From: an uncultured Granulosicoccaceae bacterium
GTDB taxonomy: Bacteria; Pseudomonadota; Gammaproteobacteria; Granulosicoccales; Granulosicoccaceae
DNA length: 64,000 nucleotides
Direction of reading: 5' to 3'
Assembly: GCA_937922675.1 (NCBI GenBank)
Contig: CALAJN010000002.1
Span: 62,001-126,000, forward strand
Shown: positions 9,272 through 17,478 of the stretch, piece by piece
Position numbering within the stretch: the stretch's first letter is position 1
How the letters are laid out: each line of letters opens with the position of its first letter
The notes under the pieces: model-generated
Seen by the model: the letters and a program-made list of their open reading frames with translations, nothing else
What the model was told of the DNA's origin: nothing
Databases searched by the model: none
Translations under genes and position numbers: made by a program

Positions 9272-10768
9272 TTAGCCGCGCTTGCGTCGACGCCTCATCA
9301 GGATCAGCCCAACAAGACTCAGCAGCACAGGGCCGCTGGAACCGGCGACGGCATTCTTTGCCGCGGCACCGAGTGCAGGCGTGTTGTCGCTGGTGTTGCC
9401 AGAGCTGTTCGAGTTGCCAGAGTTGGACGTGTTACCAGAGTTGTTCGAGCTGCCAGAGCTGTTCGAGTTGCCAGAGTTGTTCGCAGTGCTGCTGGCCTGT
9501 TCATCACCAGCGGTCCCGTTCAGCGGTGTGTCGTCGTTGTAGGCATTGTTGGACAATTCAAGATCAAGCGTTCGGGAATCGAGACGTACACTCAAATCCT
9601 CTTCGCTAGCGCCATTGGGATTCACGGTCAAAACAAAGTTGGAGGAGAGTCCTGCAGCGAGTGTGGCTGTTTGACAATTCAGGCTGGAGCCGCTGATGGT
9701 GCAGTCCCAACCGCTGCTGTCACTGATAGTCAACCAGTCGGCAGCGGTGCCCAATTGCATGACGAGTTCGAGCGCGTGAGCACCCAGATTGCCGTTGTTG
9801 GTGACGTCAATGTCGACTATCAGACCATCGATCTCTGTGCCATCTTCTGTACTGACCTTGCCGACAGCTGTTCCAACGGACAGAACAAGGTCGGTCGCGT
9901 ACATGTAATTGATGCTGGCTATATCAAGTGAGCTCAAGCCGCTGCGCTGACCGATAGTGACGCCGTCGGGCGCCTCGATCGTCTTGCCTCCGGTCTTGCT
10001 GAAGAAATACTCGCCGTAGTGCATGATGGAGCCGTAGTCGTACTCGCCGATGTGCTGCGCGTTGGCTGTCAGAATCTCGAAGTTGCGCTCTTTGCCGCCG
10101 GTAACCTCGTCCCAGTTCACCTGGATGTAGTTATCGCGATCACGCCGCGTGTGTTCGTGATAGAGCCCAATGGCGTGGGCCAATTCGTGTATCACACTGC
10201 CGGATGAGCAGTTTTCGACAAACAGATCCTGTTCAGCGAAGTCGGTACGCCCGACATAAGAGGCGCAACCCCCGGTAGCGCGGAACACGAGGCGCGTGTC
10301 GTACGCATCACCACTTTGAGACTGCACAAAGGTGATGCGGGTATTGTCGTGGTAGTGTTGTATCGCCTCCAGTATTGCGCCGCGTTGCGTGTTGGTGATC
10401 CCGTCACCAAAGTCGTAGGGCACGATACCGTTAGGCCAGCGCTCCAGAGCCCGGTCGTGACCAAAGGCGCGCATACCACTACTCGTGTCTGACAGGGCTC
10501 TGAGTTGTTTGGGTCGCAGTAGCATGTCGCCTTCGTGGATGTCGGCGTCAATGGTGCTCTCGGAGGTGGTCCCGAGGGACTCGATGTCGAAGCGCTCTGG
10601 TCCGTGAAAGCTGTCTGCGAGTTCGTTTGCCGACGCGCTCGTGGCCATGGCGAGTACACATGACAAGAGTGTCGGGCGAAAGATCGGGAACGGTCTGCTG
10701 ACGGCATGTGTTGTACACATGTGCCCAACCGTTCGCTGCGCGTCTTCGCGCGCTTGCGAATGGATCAT
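9272..10768 (-). CDS. Secreted astacin-type (M12A) zinc metallopeptidase with C-terminal sorting-like tail
   Basis: The 498-residue product has a signal peptide after a long N-terminal region (hydrophobic stretch about 31-46, ending ATSASANE). Its catalytic domain carries the astacin zinc motif HELAHAIGLYHEH from residue 194 and the Met-turn SIMHY at 247-251. A CARDB- or DUF11-like beta domain follows (about 290-410). Next comes a low-complexity Asn/Ser/Gly linker encoded by 18-bp repeats, and then a tail of GSSGP, one hydrophobic helix and RRRRKRG, which resembles GlyGly-CTERM-type sorting signals. The start at 10768 was chosen for its GAGG ribosome site 6 bases upstream, preceded by an AT-rich stretch; an ATG at 10720 is an alternative. 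Substrate unknown. Confidence 0.85.
   Translation of the reverse strand: MIHSQAREDAQRTVGHMCTTHAVSRPFPIFRPTLLSCVLAMATSASANELADSFHGPERFDIESLGTTSESTIDADIHEGDMLLRPKQLRALSDTSSGMRAFGHDRALERWPNGIVPYDFGDGITNTQRGAILEAIQHYHDNTRITFVQSQSGDAYDTRLVFRATGGCASYVGRTDFAEQDLFVENCSSGSVIHELAHAIGLYHEHTRRDRDNYIQVNWDEVTGGKERNFEILTANAQHIGEYDYGSIMHYGEYFFSKTGGKTIEAPDGVTIGQRSGLSSLDIASINYMYATDLVLSVGTAVGKVSTEDGTEIDGLIVDIDVTNNGNLGAHALELVMQLGTAADWLTISDSSGWDCTISGSSLNCQTATLAAGLSSNFVLTVNPNGASEEDLSVRLDSRTLDLELSNNAYNDDTPLNGTAGDEQASSTANNSGNSNSSGSSNNSGNTSNSGNSNSSGNTSDNTPALGAAAKNAVAGSSGPVLLSLVGLILMRRRRKRG
9395..9484. repeat. Five tandem 18-bp units inside the metalloprotease gene
   Basis: Units of 18 bp (variants of GTTGCCAGAGTTGTTCGA on the plus strand) run at 9395, 9413, 9431, 9449 and 9467. 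On the coding minus strand each encodes a six-residue Asn/Ser/Gly block, giving a flexible linker before the C-terminal hydrophobic helix. Such in-frame units can change copy number by slippage, so linker length may vary between strains. Confidence 0.9.
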
Positions 10769-10974
10769 GAACTGCCTCTTTATTATTATTGTTTTTGTGC
10801 AGTGACGTTTCGTCCTTGCCTGACCGTTAGCGTCCCGAACCCGTATCCCTGTCGGTAGTGCATCACGGTCCGCACACCCCTTGGCGACAGCTTGCGAGCT
10901 GGATCGCGGTCTGGGAGAGAGTTGTGAAAGGCCACAGCTCAGGACTGTGAAGCAGCTCCCCAGATCTGGGCTCG

Positions 10975-12072
10975 TCAGGTGTGAACGCTTGTGACACTGT
11001 GCTCGCCGCAACGCTCACCGCTCGCGGTATCGAACAGATGTGCATCGGCTGCGTCAAAGTTGAGGTGTACCGTGTCGCCGATGGCCGCACGAAAGCTCTT
11101 GTCGGCCTTGGCTGAAACCAGTGTCCCACCCACGCGTACCGTGATCATGGTGGCATCGCCCAGTAGCTCCATGGAATACACAGGTGCGCTGATCACTGCC
11201 TCTGCAGACGTATTGACCAGGCTGACATCCTCGGCGCGATAACCGAGAGTGACAGAGCCTGCCGGCCCGGCTTCTTGAAACGTAGTCGGCAAGCCCGGCA
11301 GGGTGATATTGTCAGCCGAGAATACACCGGCGGTGTACTCGCCCTCCACCAGATTCATGGCAGGAGAGCCGATGAAGCCTGCGACAAAAAGATTGGCAGG
11401 CTTGTTGTAGACAGCCTCCGGAGTGCCGATCTGCATGATCGAGCCCTTGTTCATCACCACAATCCGGTCGGCAAGCGTCATCGCTTCAATCTGGTCATGG
11501 GTCACGTACAAGGTAGTCACAGCGAGTTGGTGCTGCAGGTTCTTGAGTTGCGCCCGCATGGTGACGCGCAACTTGGCATCGAGGTTGGACAGGGGCTCAT
11601 CCATCAAGAACACGGTGGGCTCACGTACTATCGCGCGCGCCAAAGCGACACGTTGTCGTTGACCGCCAGAGAGTTCCTTGGGTTTACGATCCAGAAGCTC
11701 TGTTAGCTCTACCATGTCGGCGGCCCGTCGCACACGTGTGTCGTGTTCATTGCCCGGAATCTTGCGAATCTTGAGCGGGAAGCGAATGTTCTCGAACACA
11801 CTCATGTTTGGATACAGGCCATAGTTCTGGAACACCATCGCAACGTCCCGGTCCTTGGGCTCGAGTGTATTGACGACTCGCTCCCCGATACGGATTTCAC
11901 CCGCGCTGGGGTGATCCAGTCCGGCAACCATGCGCATGGTAGTGGTCTTGCCGCACCCGGAGGGTCCCAGTAGCACCAGGAACTCGCGATCAGCGATATT
12001 CAGGTTCATGTCGCGTACGCCGTATACGTCACCCCAACGCTTGTTGATGTCAGTGAGAACGACCTGTGCCAC
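10975..12072 (-). CDS. MalK/UgpC-type ABC transporter ATP-binding protein (orphan ATPase)
   Basis: Cytosolic ATPase of CUT1 carbohydrate importers. Walker A is GPSGCGKTTT, the Q-loop region reads FQNYGLYPNMSVFENI, the signature is LSGGQRQRVALARAI, Walker B is FLMDEP, and the switch histidine lies in YVTHDQIEAM. A C-terminal TOBE-type regulatory region follows (about 240-365). The GTG start at 12072 gives the family N-terminus MAQVVLTDINKRWG and a typical length of 365; longer frames upstream are less likely. No permease or binding protein lies nearby, so it may energise one or more transporters encoded elsewhere, as MsiK-type ATPases do. The neighbour is malQ, which suggests an alpha-glucan link. 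Confidence 0.9.
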   Translation of the reverse strand: MAQVVLTDINKRWGDVYGVRDMNLNIADREFLVLLGPSGCGKTTTMRMVAGLDHPSAGEIRIGERVVNTLEPKDRDVAMVFQNYGLYPNMSVFENIRFPLKIRKIPGNEHDTRVRRAADMVELTELLDRKPKELSGGQRQRVALARAIVREPTVFLMDEPLSNLDAKLRVTMRAQLKNLQHQLAVTTLYVTHDQIEAMTLADRIVVMNKGSIMQIGTPEAVYNKPANLFVAGFIGSPAMNLVEGEYTAGVFSADNITLPGLPTTFQEAGPAGSVTLGYRAEDVSLVNTSAEAVISAPVYSMELLGDATMITVRVGGTLVSAKADKSFRAAIGDTVHLNFDAADAHLFDTASGERCGEHSVTSVHT

Positions 12073-12464
12073 TTTCGAATCCGCTCGCTGTGCTTTGCGA
12101 TCATGGTGCCACATGCGGAGTCGGTATATGTCAGAGATTTCAGCTCCAGGGCCCACGTTTGCCTCATGGCGAACCCCCCGACGTTGTGATTGCAGTGGGC
12201 TGCCTGATTGCGGTGATTGGCTTCGGCGCTCGCTCCTCCATGCCTTCTCGGCGTTTTCTCTGGCGCTGCAGACCCTTCAACAGGCACTGTCCCGTTTATG
12301 TGCACGACCTGGGCCTCGATCCGATTATCGGTGCACGGTTCTGTCCTGTATCCAATTCGTGACAGCGATATCCATAGTTGTAGTGTTTTTTGTCGCTCCT
12401 CGATGAAACGCCGTTGGCGAGGCTGCAATCAACACCCGATTAAACCACTCAGGCGTGCGGTGAG
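12073..12464. other. 392-bp intergenic region between malQ and the orphan ATPase
   Basis: No convincing gene: the short frames here lack a ribosome site and family resemblance. On the minus strand a possible -10 element (TATACC within CATATACCG, near 12123-12130) lies upstream of the ATPase gene, without a clear -35. The region probably holds the ATPase promoter; I see no strong hairpin or repeat. Confidence 0.4.
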
Positions 12465-14720
12465 CTAGTTGCGCTCCTGACGGATCAGCTCGGCGGTCTC
12501 GACAAAGCGTTGTGAGCTTGCCCATTGGTCGACCTGCACATCAGGTCTGCGCCGCCAGTTGGGATAGCGATCACGATCAGTACCTGGCAGGTTCATTTGC
12601 CGGGTCTCGCCCAGCACGTCCTCGACACTGATTACCAGCAAGGACGAGCTGGTACGCGCCAGGTAGCGATGAATCGCATCGATCAGAGACGTGGTCATCT
12701 GGACCTGGTCCGGGTGATGCGGGTCGATACCGGCTGGTAACAGATCCTGCTCGTCCAGAGCCGCGAGCAGCCTGTGACGGTCAGCAGCGCGCTCTGCCAA
12801 CTGGCGTTCACGCATGGCCTCGGAGGGGAACAGGTTCAGCTCTGTTCTGAGTACGATATCGCTACCGTTCCAGAAGCCTATCAGGGTAGGCAAGTCATGG
12901 GTGTTGGCCCCAACGAGGGACTGGCTTGCATACTCTTGTGGCCGGTGAAACTGACCGTCGGTCTCGTAGTGCTTTTCAAAGTACATCAACTTGTAGGACA
13001 GCACACCGGCTGCCTGCAGGCGCTCGCGAAATCCTTCCGGGACGGTTCCAAGGTCTTCACCGATTACAAGGCATTGTGCGCGTGTGCTCTCAATGGCAAG
13101 CACAGCGAGCATCTCTTCGAGGTGGGCAGCAACATAGGCCCCCTCGGTAGGGGAGGTGCCTGCCGGTATGCAAAAAAGCCGGGCCAGTCCCATCACATGA
13201 TCGATGCGCAAAGCGCCAGCCGCCTTCATATTGGCGCGTAGCATGTCCCTGAACGGGGCATAGCCCTGGCGCCGAAGCTCACGCGGGTTCATTGGCGGCA
13301 GGCCCCAGTCCTGACCGTTGACGCTGAATTCATCGGGCGGTGCGCCAACGTGTACATCCGGTACATATACAGCACTGTCCGACCAGGCATCTGCTCCGTT
13401 GGCCGCAATTCCCACCGCAAGATCGCGATACAGACCGACCTTGAGTCCGAGTTCTTTGGAACGTTGAGCGACGTATTCAAGCTGCATTGTGGCGATCCAT
13501 TGCAACCATACGTGATACTGGATGCGCTCGGCATACTGCTCGGCGAGCTGTGCAACTTCCTCAGACTGTGGATCTTGCAGGGCGGGTTGCCACCTGCGCC
13601 AGGAGCCTTGAGCGAGTGCAGGCTCGCGGGAATCTCGTTCGCGCAGCATTTCAAAGGTGGCAAAACGCTGCAGTGCGTGACCTTGCGCCGCCTGCCATTG
13701 CCCGAAGGCCTGATGAGCAACATCACCGTCACCCGATGAGACAAAGCGCTTGAACAGTATTTCAAGGGTACGGTGCTTGCTCAGCGCAGCTGCTGTGTAG
13801 TCGACCAGGCTCGGGTCGTCCGCTGGCGCTGGCACACTGGCATCGCGCTCCGCTTGCGTGAGTTGTGCGTAGCCTGGGACCGCTGACAGATCGATATACA
13901 GCGGATTCAGAAAGACCCGACTTGACGGACTGTACGGACTTGCGTCCTCAGGGGCGTGCGCAAACAAGGTGTGCAGCGGGTTGATACCGACCAGGTCGCC
14001 ACCGAGCGACTGCACTGCCTCCAGAGCGTGCACAAGATCCCCAAAATCGCCGATGCCACTGGACTCCGACGAGCGCAAGGCATAGAGCTGAATCGACAAG
14101 CCCCACAGTCTGTTTACTGGCTCCCCAGCCGCTGCTTCGTGGCAGCGCAATGGCGCGACAATAAGATGAGCTGTGCATCTGCCTGCCTTGTCATCGCTTG
14201 CCACCACATCGCGTGCCACGACAATGCGGTGGTAGCCGACGGGCAGGGCAGGTAATGCGAGCCAGCGAAGCTCGCGTTTCACACCGTCAAGCTCGATGCG
14301 TGATTCACCGACACCGCCGCCCTCGTGTCCTGCCATCGCAAGCTCGGACGGTATGAATGTGTCGTGCAATTGTGTACCGTCCTCGAGTACGACCTGCCAT
14401 GTCCAGGTCCTGCCAAGTGCAGGTTCACGAACCATCAGCTCGATCCCGGAGGCGTGACCTTCGTGGAGTACGCGCACCGGGGCGAGCTCTCGCTGCCAGA
14501 GGATGTGGCGTTGTCGGTGTAGTGCCGAGCCTATGTCTGCATCGCTTGCGTGGATATCATCGAGTACGCCGAGTCCGGTCAGAAGGTGCCTCAGGCTCGC
14601 TTCACTGACATCATGGTGGTGACCAAGACTGTCCCACCAATCGCGATCGATTCCCGAGAGTGCAGCGAGCTCGGAAAGCTCGTGGTGCTGATTTCCTGAT
14701 GGCGCCTGATCGCTGTTCAT
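12465..14720 (-). CDS. malQ: 4-alpha-glucanotransferase (amylomaltase)
   Basis: GH77 enzyme that transfers alpha-1,4-glucan segments between maltodextrins, releasing glucose. The 751 residues match the long E. coli-like type with an extra N-terminal domain (about 1-165) before the catalytic barrel. Catalytic motifs are ALRIDHVMGL (Asp nucleophile), VIGEDLGTVP (Glu acid/base) and GANTHDLPTL (third carboxylate). The ATG at 14720 was chosen because the upstream extension has no family resemblance. It is co-directional with the orphan MalK-type ATPase downstream, but the 392-bp gap argues for separate promoters. Confidence 0.94.
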   Translation of the reverse strand: MNSDQAPSGNQHHELSELAALSGIDRDWWDSLGHHHDVSEASLRHLLTGLGVLDDIHASDADIGSALHRQRHILWQRELAPVRVLHEGHASGIELMVREPALGRTWTWQVVLEDGTQLHDTFIPSELAMAGHEGGGVGESRIELDGVKRELRWLALPALPVGYHRIVVARDVVASDDKAGRCTAHLIVAPLRCHEAAAGEPVNRLWGLSIQLYALRSSESSGIGDFGDLVHALEAVQSLGGDLVGINPLHTLFAHAPEDASPYSPSSRVFLNPLYIDLSAVPGYAQLTQAERDASVPAPADDPSLVDYTAAALSKHRTLEILFKRFVSSGDGDVAHQAFGQWQAAQGHALQRFATFEMLRERDSREPALAQGSWRRWQPALQDPQSEEVAQLAEQYAERIQYHVWLQWIATMQLEYVAQRSKELGLKVGLYRDLAVGIAANGADAWSDSAVYVPDVHVGAPPDEFSVNGQDWGLPPMNPRELRRQGYAPFRDMLRANMKAAGALRIDHVMGLARLFCIPAGTSPTEGAYVAAHLEEMLAVLAIESTRAQCLVIGEDLGTVPEGFRERLQAAGVLSYKLMYFEKHYETDGQFHRPQEYASQSLVGANTHDLPTLIGFWNGSDIVLRTELNLFPSEAMRERQLAERAADRHRLLAALDEQDLLPAGIDPHHPDQVQMTTSLIDAIHRYLARTSSSLLVISVEDVLGETRQMNLPGTDRDRYPNWRRRPDVQVDQWASSQRFVETAELIRQERN

Positions 14721-14834
14721 TCTATAAGTGTAGGCACAGCGTGGCGCGAATCGCAGGTGACAGGGGCATTTATCTCTCCTCTGTGATAGCTGCACCGTCT
14801 CAGGTTCGCTACCTGCCGCCGGTTGACTCACCGT

Positions 14835-16412
14835 ATGGATCCGATCGTCCTAGCCTTGGCCTTTGTTGCCGGTGCTGTCTTCAGCAGCGTGGGCTTGCCA
14901 CCCTTGCTCGGCTTTCTGCTGGCGGGCTTTGCGGGCAATATGCTCGGCTATGGCAGCCTTGAATCGCTTGCCCCGATAGCCGACGCTGGCATTTTGATTC
15001 TGCTGTTCACCATCGGTTTGAAGCTCGATCCGTTGGATCTCAAGCCTCGCTACGTCTGGGGATCGGCGTTGCTCCACATCGCCATCGTCGTGCCGCTCAC
15101 TGCGGCTGTTCTGACGGTGCTGGCGAGTCTCTACGAGCCTTTGGCCTTCGGGCACCCGGCTGCGGCGTGGACGCTGGCGTTTGCCCTGTCGTTTTCAAGC
15201 ACGGTACTCGCCATCAAGCTGGTTGACGATCGCGGTGAGAGCTCCAGCTTCTATGCGCGTATCGCTATCGGCTTACTCATTGTGCAAGATGTTCTGGCAG
15301 TCATGTACGTGGTAGCAAGTTCAGGTGAATGGCCGTCACCCTGGGCGTTGGTCTTGATCATGTTGCCGTTCGCAGCACCGGTGGTCAGGCGTATTCTGCC
15401 CAGCATCGGTCACGGCGAGCTTCTGCTGTTGACAGGAATCTTGTGCACCTTCGGTTTTGGTGCGCTGTTTGAAGCGGTAGGACTCAAGGACGGTCTCGGT
15501 GCATTGGTAGGTGGAATGCTTGTGCGTTACTGGCATGCCGACAAATCACGAGAACTCTACCGCCAGTTGGCAGGCCTCAAGGACTTGCTACTGATCGGTT
15601 TCTTTGTACAGATTGGCTACTACGGTCTGCCCTCATTTGAAATGCTCATGGTCGCAGCACTGATCACGGTATTGACGGTGCTGCGCCCTTTGGTCTACTT
15701 TGCCTTGTTCTCGCGCTTTGGCCTGCGTGTGCGTACCAGCTATCTCGGCGGCCTTGCCTTGTTCAGCTACAGTGAGTTCGGCTTGATCGTGGCAGCGATT
15801 GCGGTTGAATCAGACGTGGTGAGTCCGGAATGGATTACCACCATTGCTCTGGCACTCGCCTTGTCCTACCTCATGTCTATTCCGATCAACCGGGTGGCGC
15901 TGGATCTGTATCGGCGCACCGAGAAGCGTCTGTTGCTGTATGAACGCGCTGAACGCCTACCGATCGAGCAGATAGGCTCGCTTGGCGATGCTTCAATAGT
16001 GGTGCTCGGCATGGGGCGTGTCGGGCGCGGCGCTTATGATGCGCTTGTCGAGCACGACGCCGCTTTGGTTGGGGTTGAGGAGAACATGTCGAACGTGCTT
16101 CGCTATCAGGGTGACGGATATCGGTGCATCCACGGTGATGCATCGGACAGGGATTTCTGGGAGCGAACCGGCTTGGCGCGGCGCGACTTTATCCTGGTGA
16201 GCTTGAGCAGTCACAGTGAGCACCTGTTGGTCGCGCAACTGGCGCGCAAACTCGGGTTTAAAGGCACGCTTGCTGTGGCCACACGTTTTGCTGACGAGGC
16301 CGAGGAACTGGCAGCGATGGGTTGTGTTGCGTATTACCGCTACGAGGGTATTGGGCGCGACTTTGCCCTGCACTCGCTCGATGCACACCAGCGCTTTGCT
16401 GAGGTGGGGTGA
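14835..16412 (+). CDS. CPA2-family cation:proton antiporter with RCK N domain (Kef/YbaL-like)
   Basis: Inner-membrane monovalent cation/proton antiporter of about 525 residues. The first 370 or so residues form about a dozen hydrophobic segments, with family motifs such as FALSFSSTVLAIKLVDDRGE and GLLIVQDVLAV. The C-terminal part (about 385-500) is a Rossmann-type TrkA-N/RCK domain beginning IVVLGMGRVGRGAYDAL, which binds nucleotides and gates transport in this family. The ATG at 14835 gives a short cytosolic start; a TTG lies 4 codons upstream. The stop overlaps the start of the dipeptidase gene by one base. The ion transported cannot be told from the sequence. Confidence 0.9.
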   Translation: MDPIVLALAFVAGAVFSSVGLPPLLGFLLAGFAGNMLGYGSLESLAPIADAGILILLFTIGLKLDPLDLKPRYVWGSALLHIAIVVPLTAAVLTVLASLYEPLAFGHPAAAWTLAFALSFSSTVLAIKLVDDRGESSSFYARIAIGLLIVQDVLAVMYVVASSGEWPSPWALVLIMLPFAAPVVRRILPSIGHGELLLLTGILCTFGFGALFEAVGLKDGLGALVGGMLVRYWHADKSRELYRQLAGLKDLLLIGFFVQIGYYGLPSFEMLMVAALITVLTVLRPLVYFALFSRFGLRVRTSYLGGLALFSYSEFGLIVAAIAVESDVVSPEWITTIALALALSYLMSIPINRVALDLYRRTEKRLLLYERAERLPIEQIGSLGDASIVVLGMGRVGRGAYDALVEHDAALVGVEENMSNVLRYQGDGYRCIHGDASDRDFWERTGLARRDFILVSLSSHSEHLLVAQLARKLGFKGTLAVATRFADEAEELAAMGCVAYYRYEGIGRDFALHSLDAHQRFAEVG

Positions 16413-17455
16413 TGCCACTCGTTTTTGATGGGCACAACGATGTGCTTACCCGATTGCTGCGCGGTGGTGGCGTAGCGCGCGCTGAGCAGTTCATTGACGG
16501 CAGTCCCTTTCAGCTTGACGTGCCCAAGGCTCGTACTGGAGGTTTTGGCGGCGGCTTCTTTGCTGTGTGGGTCGCCTCTCCTTCAGGAGCGGGTGACACC
16601 TTTGCTGCCATGGAAGGCGGGGGCTATGACGTGCCTTTGCCGCCTCCCTTGTCTCGTGATGAGGCCATTGGTGACGTCATGCATGAAATCGCCATCTTGT
16701 ATCGCCTTGAATCACTTGGCGCCCTGAAAGTGTGTACGACGGTGGCCGACATTCGACACTCTCTGGATCAGGGTACTCTTGCGGCCATCCTGCACATCGA
16801 AGGTGCAGAGGCGATCGACCCCGAGCTGCATACGCTCGAAGTCCTGTATCAGGCAGGGCTCCGTTCACTGGGGCCGGTGTGGAGTCGCAACACCTGTTTT
16901 GCTGATGGCGTGCCTTTCAGATTTCCCTCGACGCCGGATGTGGGTGGGGGTCTGACGGCCGTGGGCCGGCAGCTGATCAGGCGTTGCAATGAGCTCGGCA
17001 TATTGATCGATCTGTCGCACATGACCGAACGCGGTTTTGATGATGTGGCAGGCCTTAGCTCGGCACCGCTGGTTGCTACTCATTCCAACGCACACGCACT
17101 GTGTGCTCACGCTCGTAATCTGACCGACCGTCAGCTCGATGTGATTGCTGCCTCCGGTGGCGTGGTCGGACTTAATCTTGCCGGGGCCTTTTTGCGTGAT
17201 GACGGGCGAATGCGGGCTGATGTTCCCATGACTACATTACTGAGGCACCTCGACCACTTGCTTGGGCACCTGGGTGAGGGCGGTGTCGCGATTGGATCCG
17301 ACTTTGATGGTGCTGTTGTGCCCGAGGCTATAGGCGATGTATCCGGTTTGCCGGTGTTGGTACAGGCAATGCGTGAGCACGGCTACAGCGATGCACTGAT
17401 TACACGTATTTGTCACGGCAACTGGCTCGATGTGCTGGAGCGCACCTGGCATTGA
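16412..17455 (+). CDS. Membrane dipeptidase (renal dipeptidase family, M19)
   Basis: Zinc amidohydrolase-fold peptidase that cleaves dipeptides. Visible features: FDGHNDVLTRLL (first two zinc ligands H and D), the bridging glutamate in ILHIEGAEAI, and histidines in LIDLSHMTERGF and ATHSNAHALCAHARNLTD. IGSDFDGA near the C-terminus is the conserved substrate segment. At 347 residues it is of normal family length and has no signal peptide, so it is probably cytosolic. The ATG overlaps the antiporter stop by one base, suggesting coupled translation. It fits a local set of peptide-degrading genes. Confidence 0.92.
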   Translation: MPLVFDGHNDVLTRLLRGGGVARAEQFIDGSPFQLDVPKARTGGFGGGFFAVWVASPSGAGDTFAAMEGGGYDVPLPPPLSRDEAIGDVMHEIAILYRLESLGALKVCTTVADIRHSLDQGTLAAILHIEGAEAIDPELHTLEVLYQAGLRSLGPVWSRNTCFADGVPFRFPSTPDVGGGLTAVGRQLIRRCNELGILIDLSHMTERGFDDVAGLSSAPLVATHSNAHALCAHARNLTDRQLDVIAASGGVVGLNLAGAFLRDDGRMRADVPMTTLLRHLDHLLGHLGEGGVAIGSDFDGAVVPEAIGDVSGLPVLVQAMREHGYSDALITRICHGNWLDVLERTWH

Positions 17456-17478
17456 AGCAGTGTTGCCTCTTGAGGAAG

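Noticed and set aside
9395-9484. CRISPR-like repeat array
   Set aside because: Units are contiguous without spacers and in frame with the protease; simple tandem repeats.
9282-9542. Plus-strand frame encoding repeated ELPELFELPELF
   Set aside because: Produced by the 18-bp repeats of the minus-strand protease linker; not an independent gene.
12006-12428. 140-codon minus-strand frame between malQ and the ATPase
   Set aside because: Overlaps the ATPase N-terminus, no ribosome site, no family resemblance.
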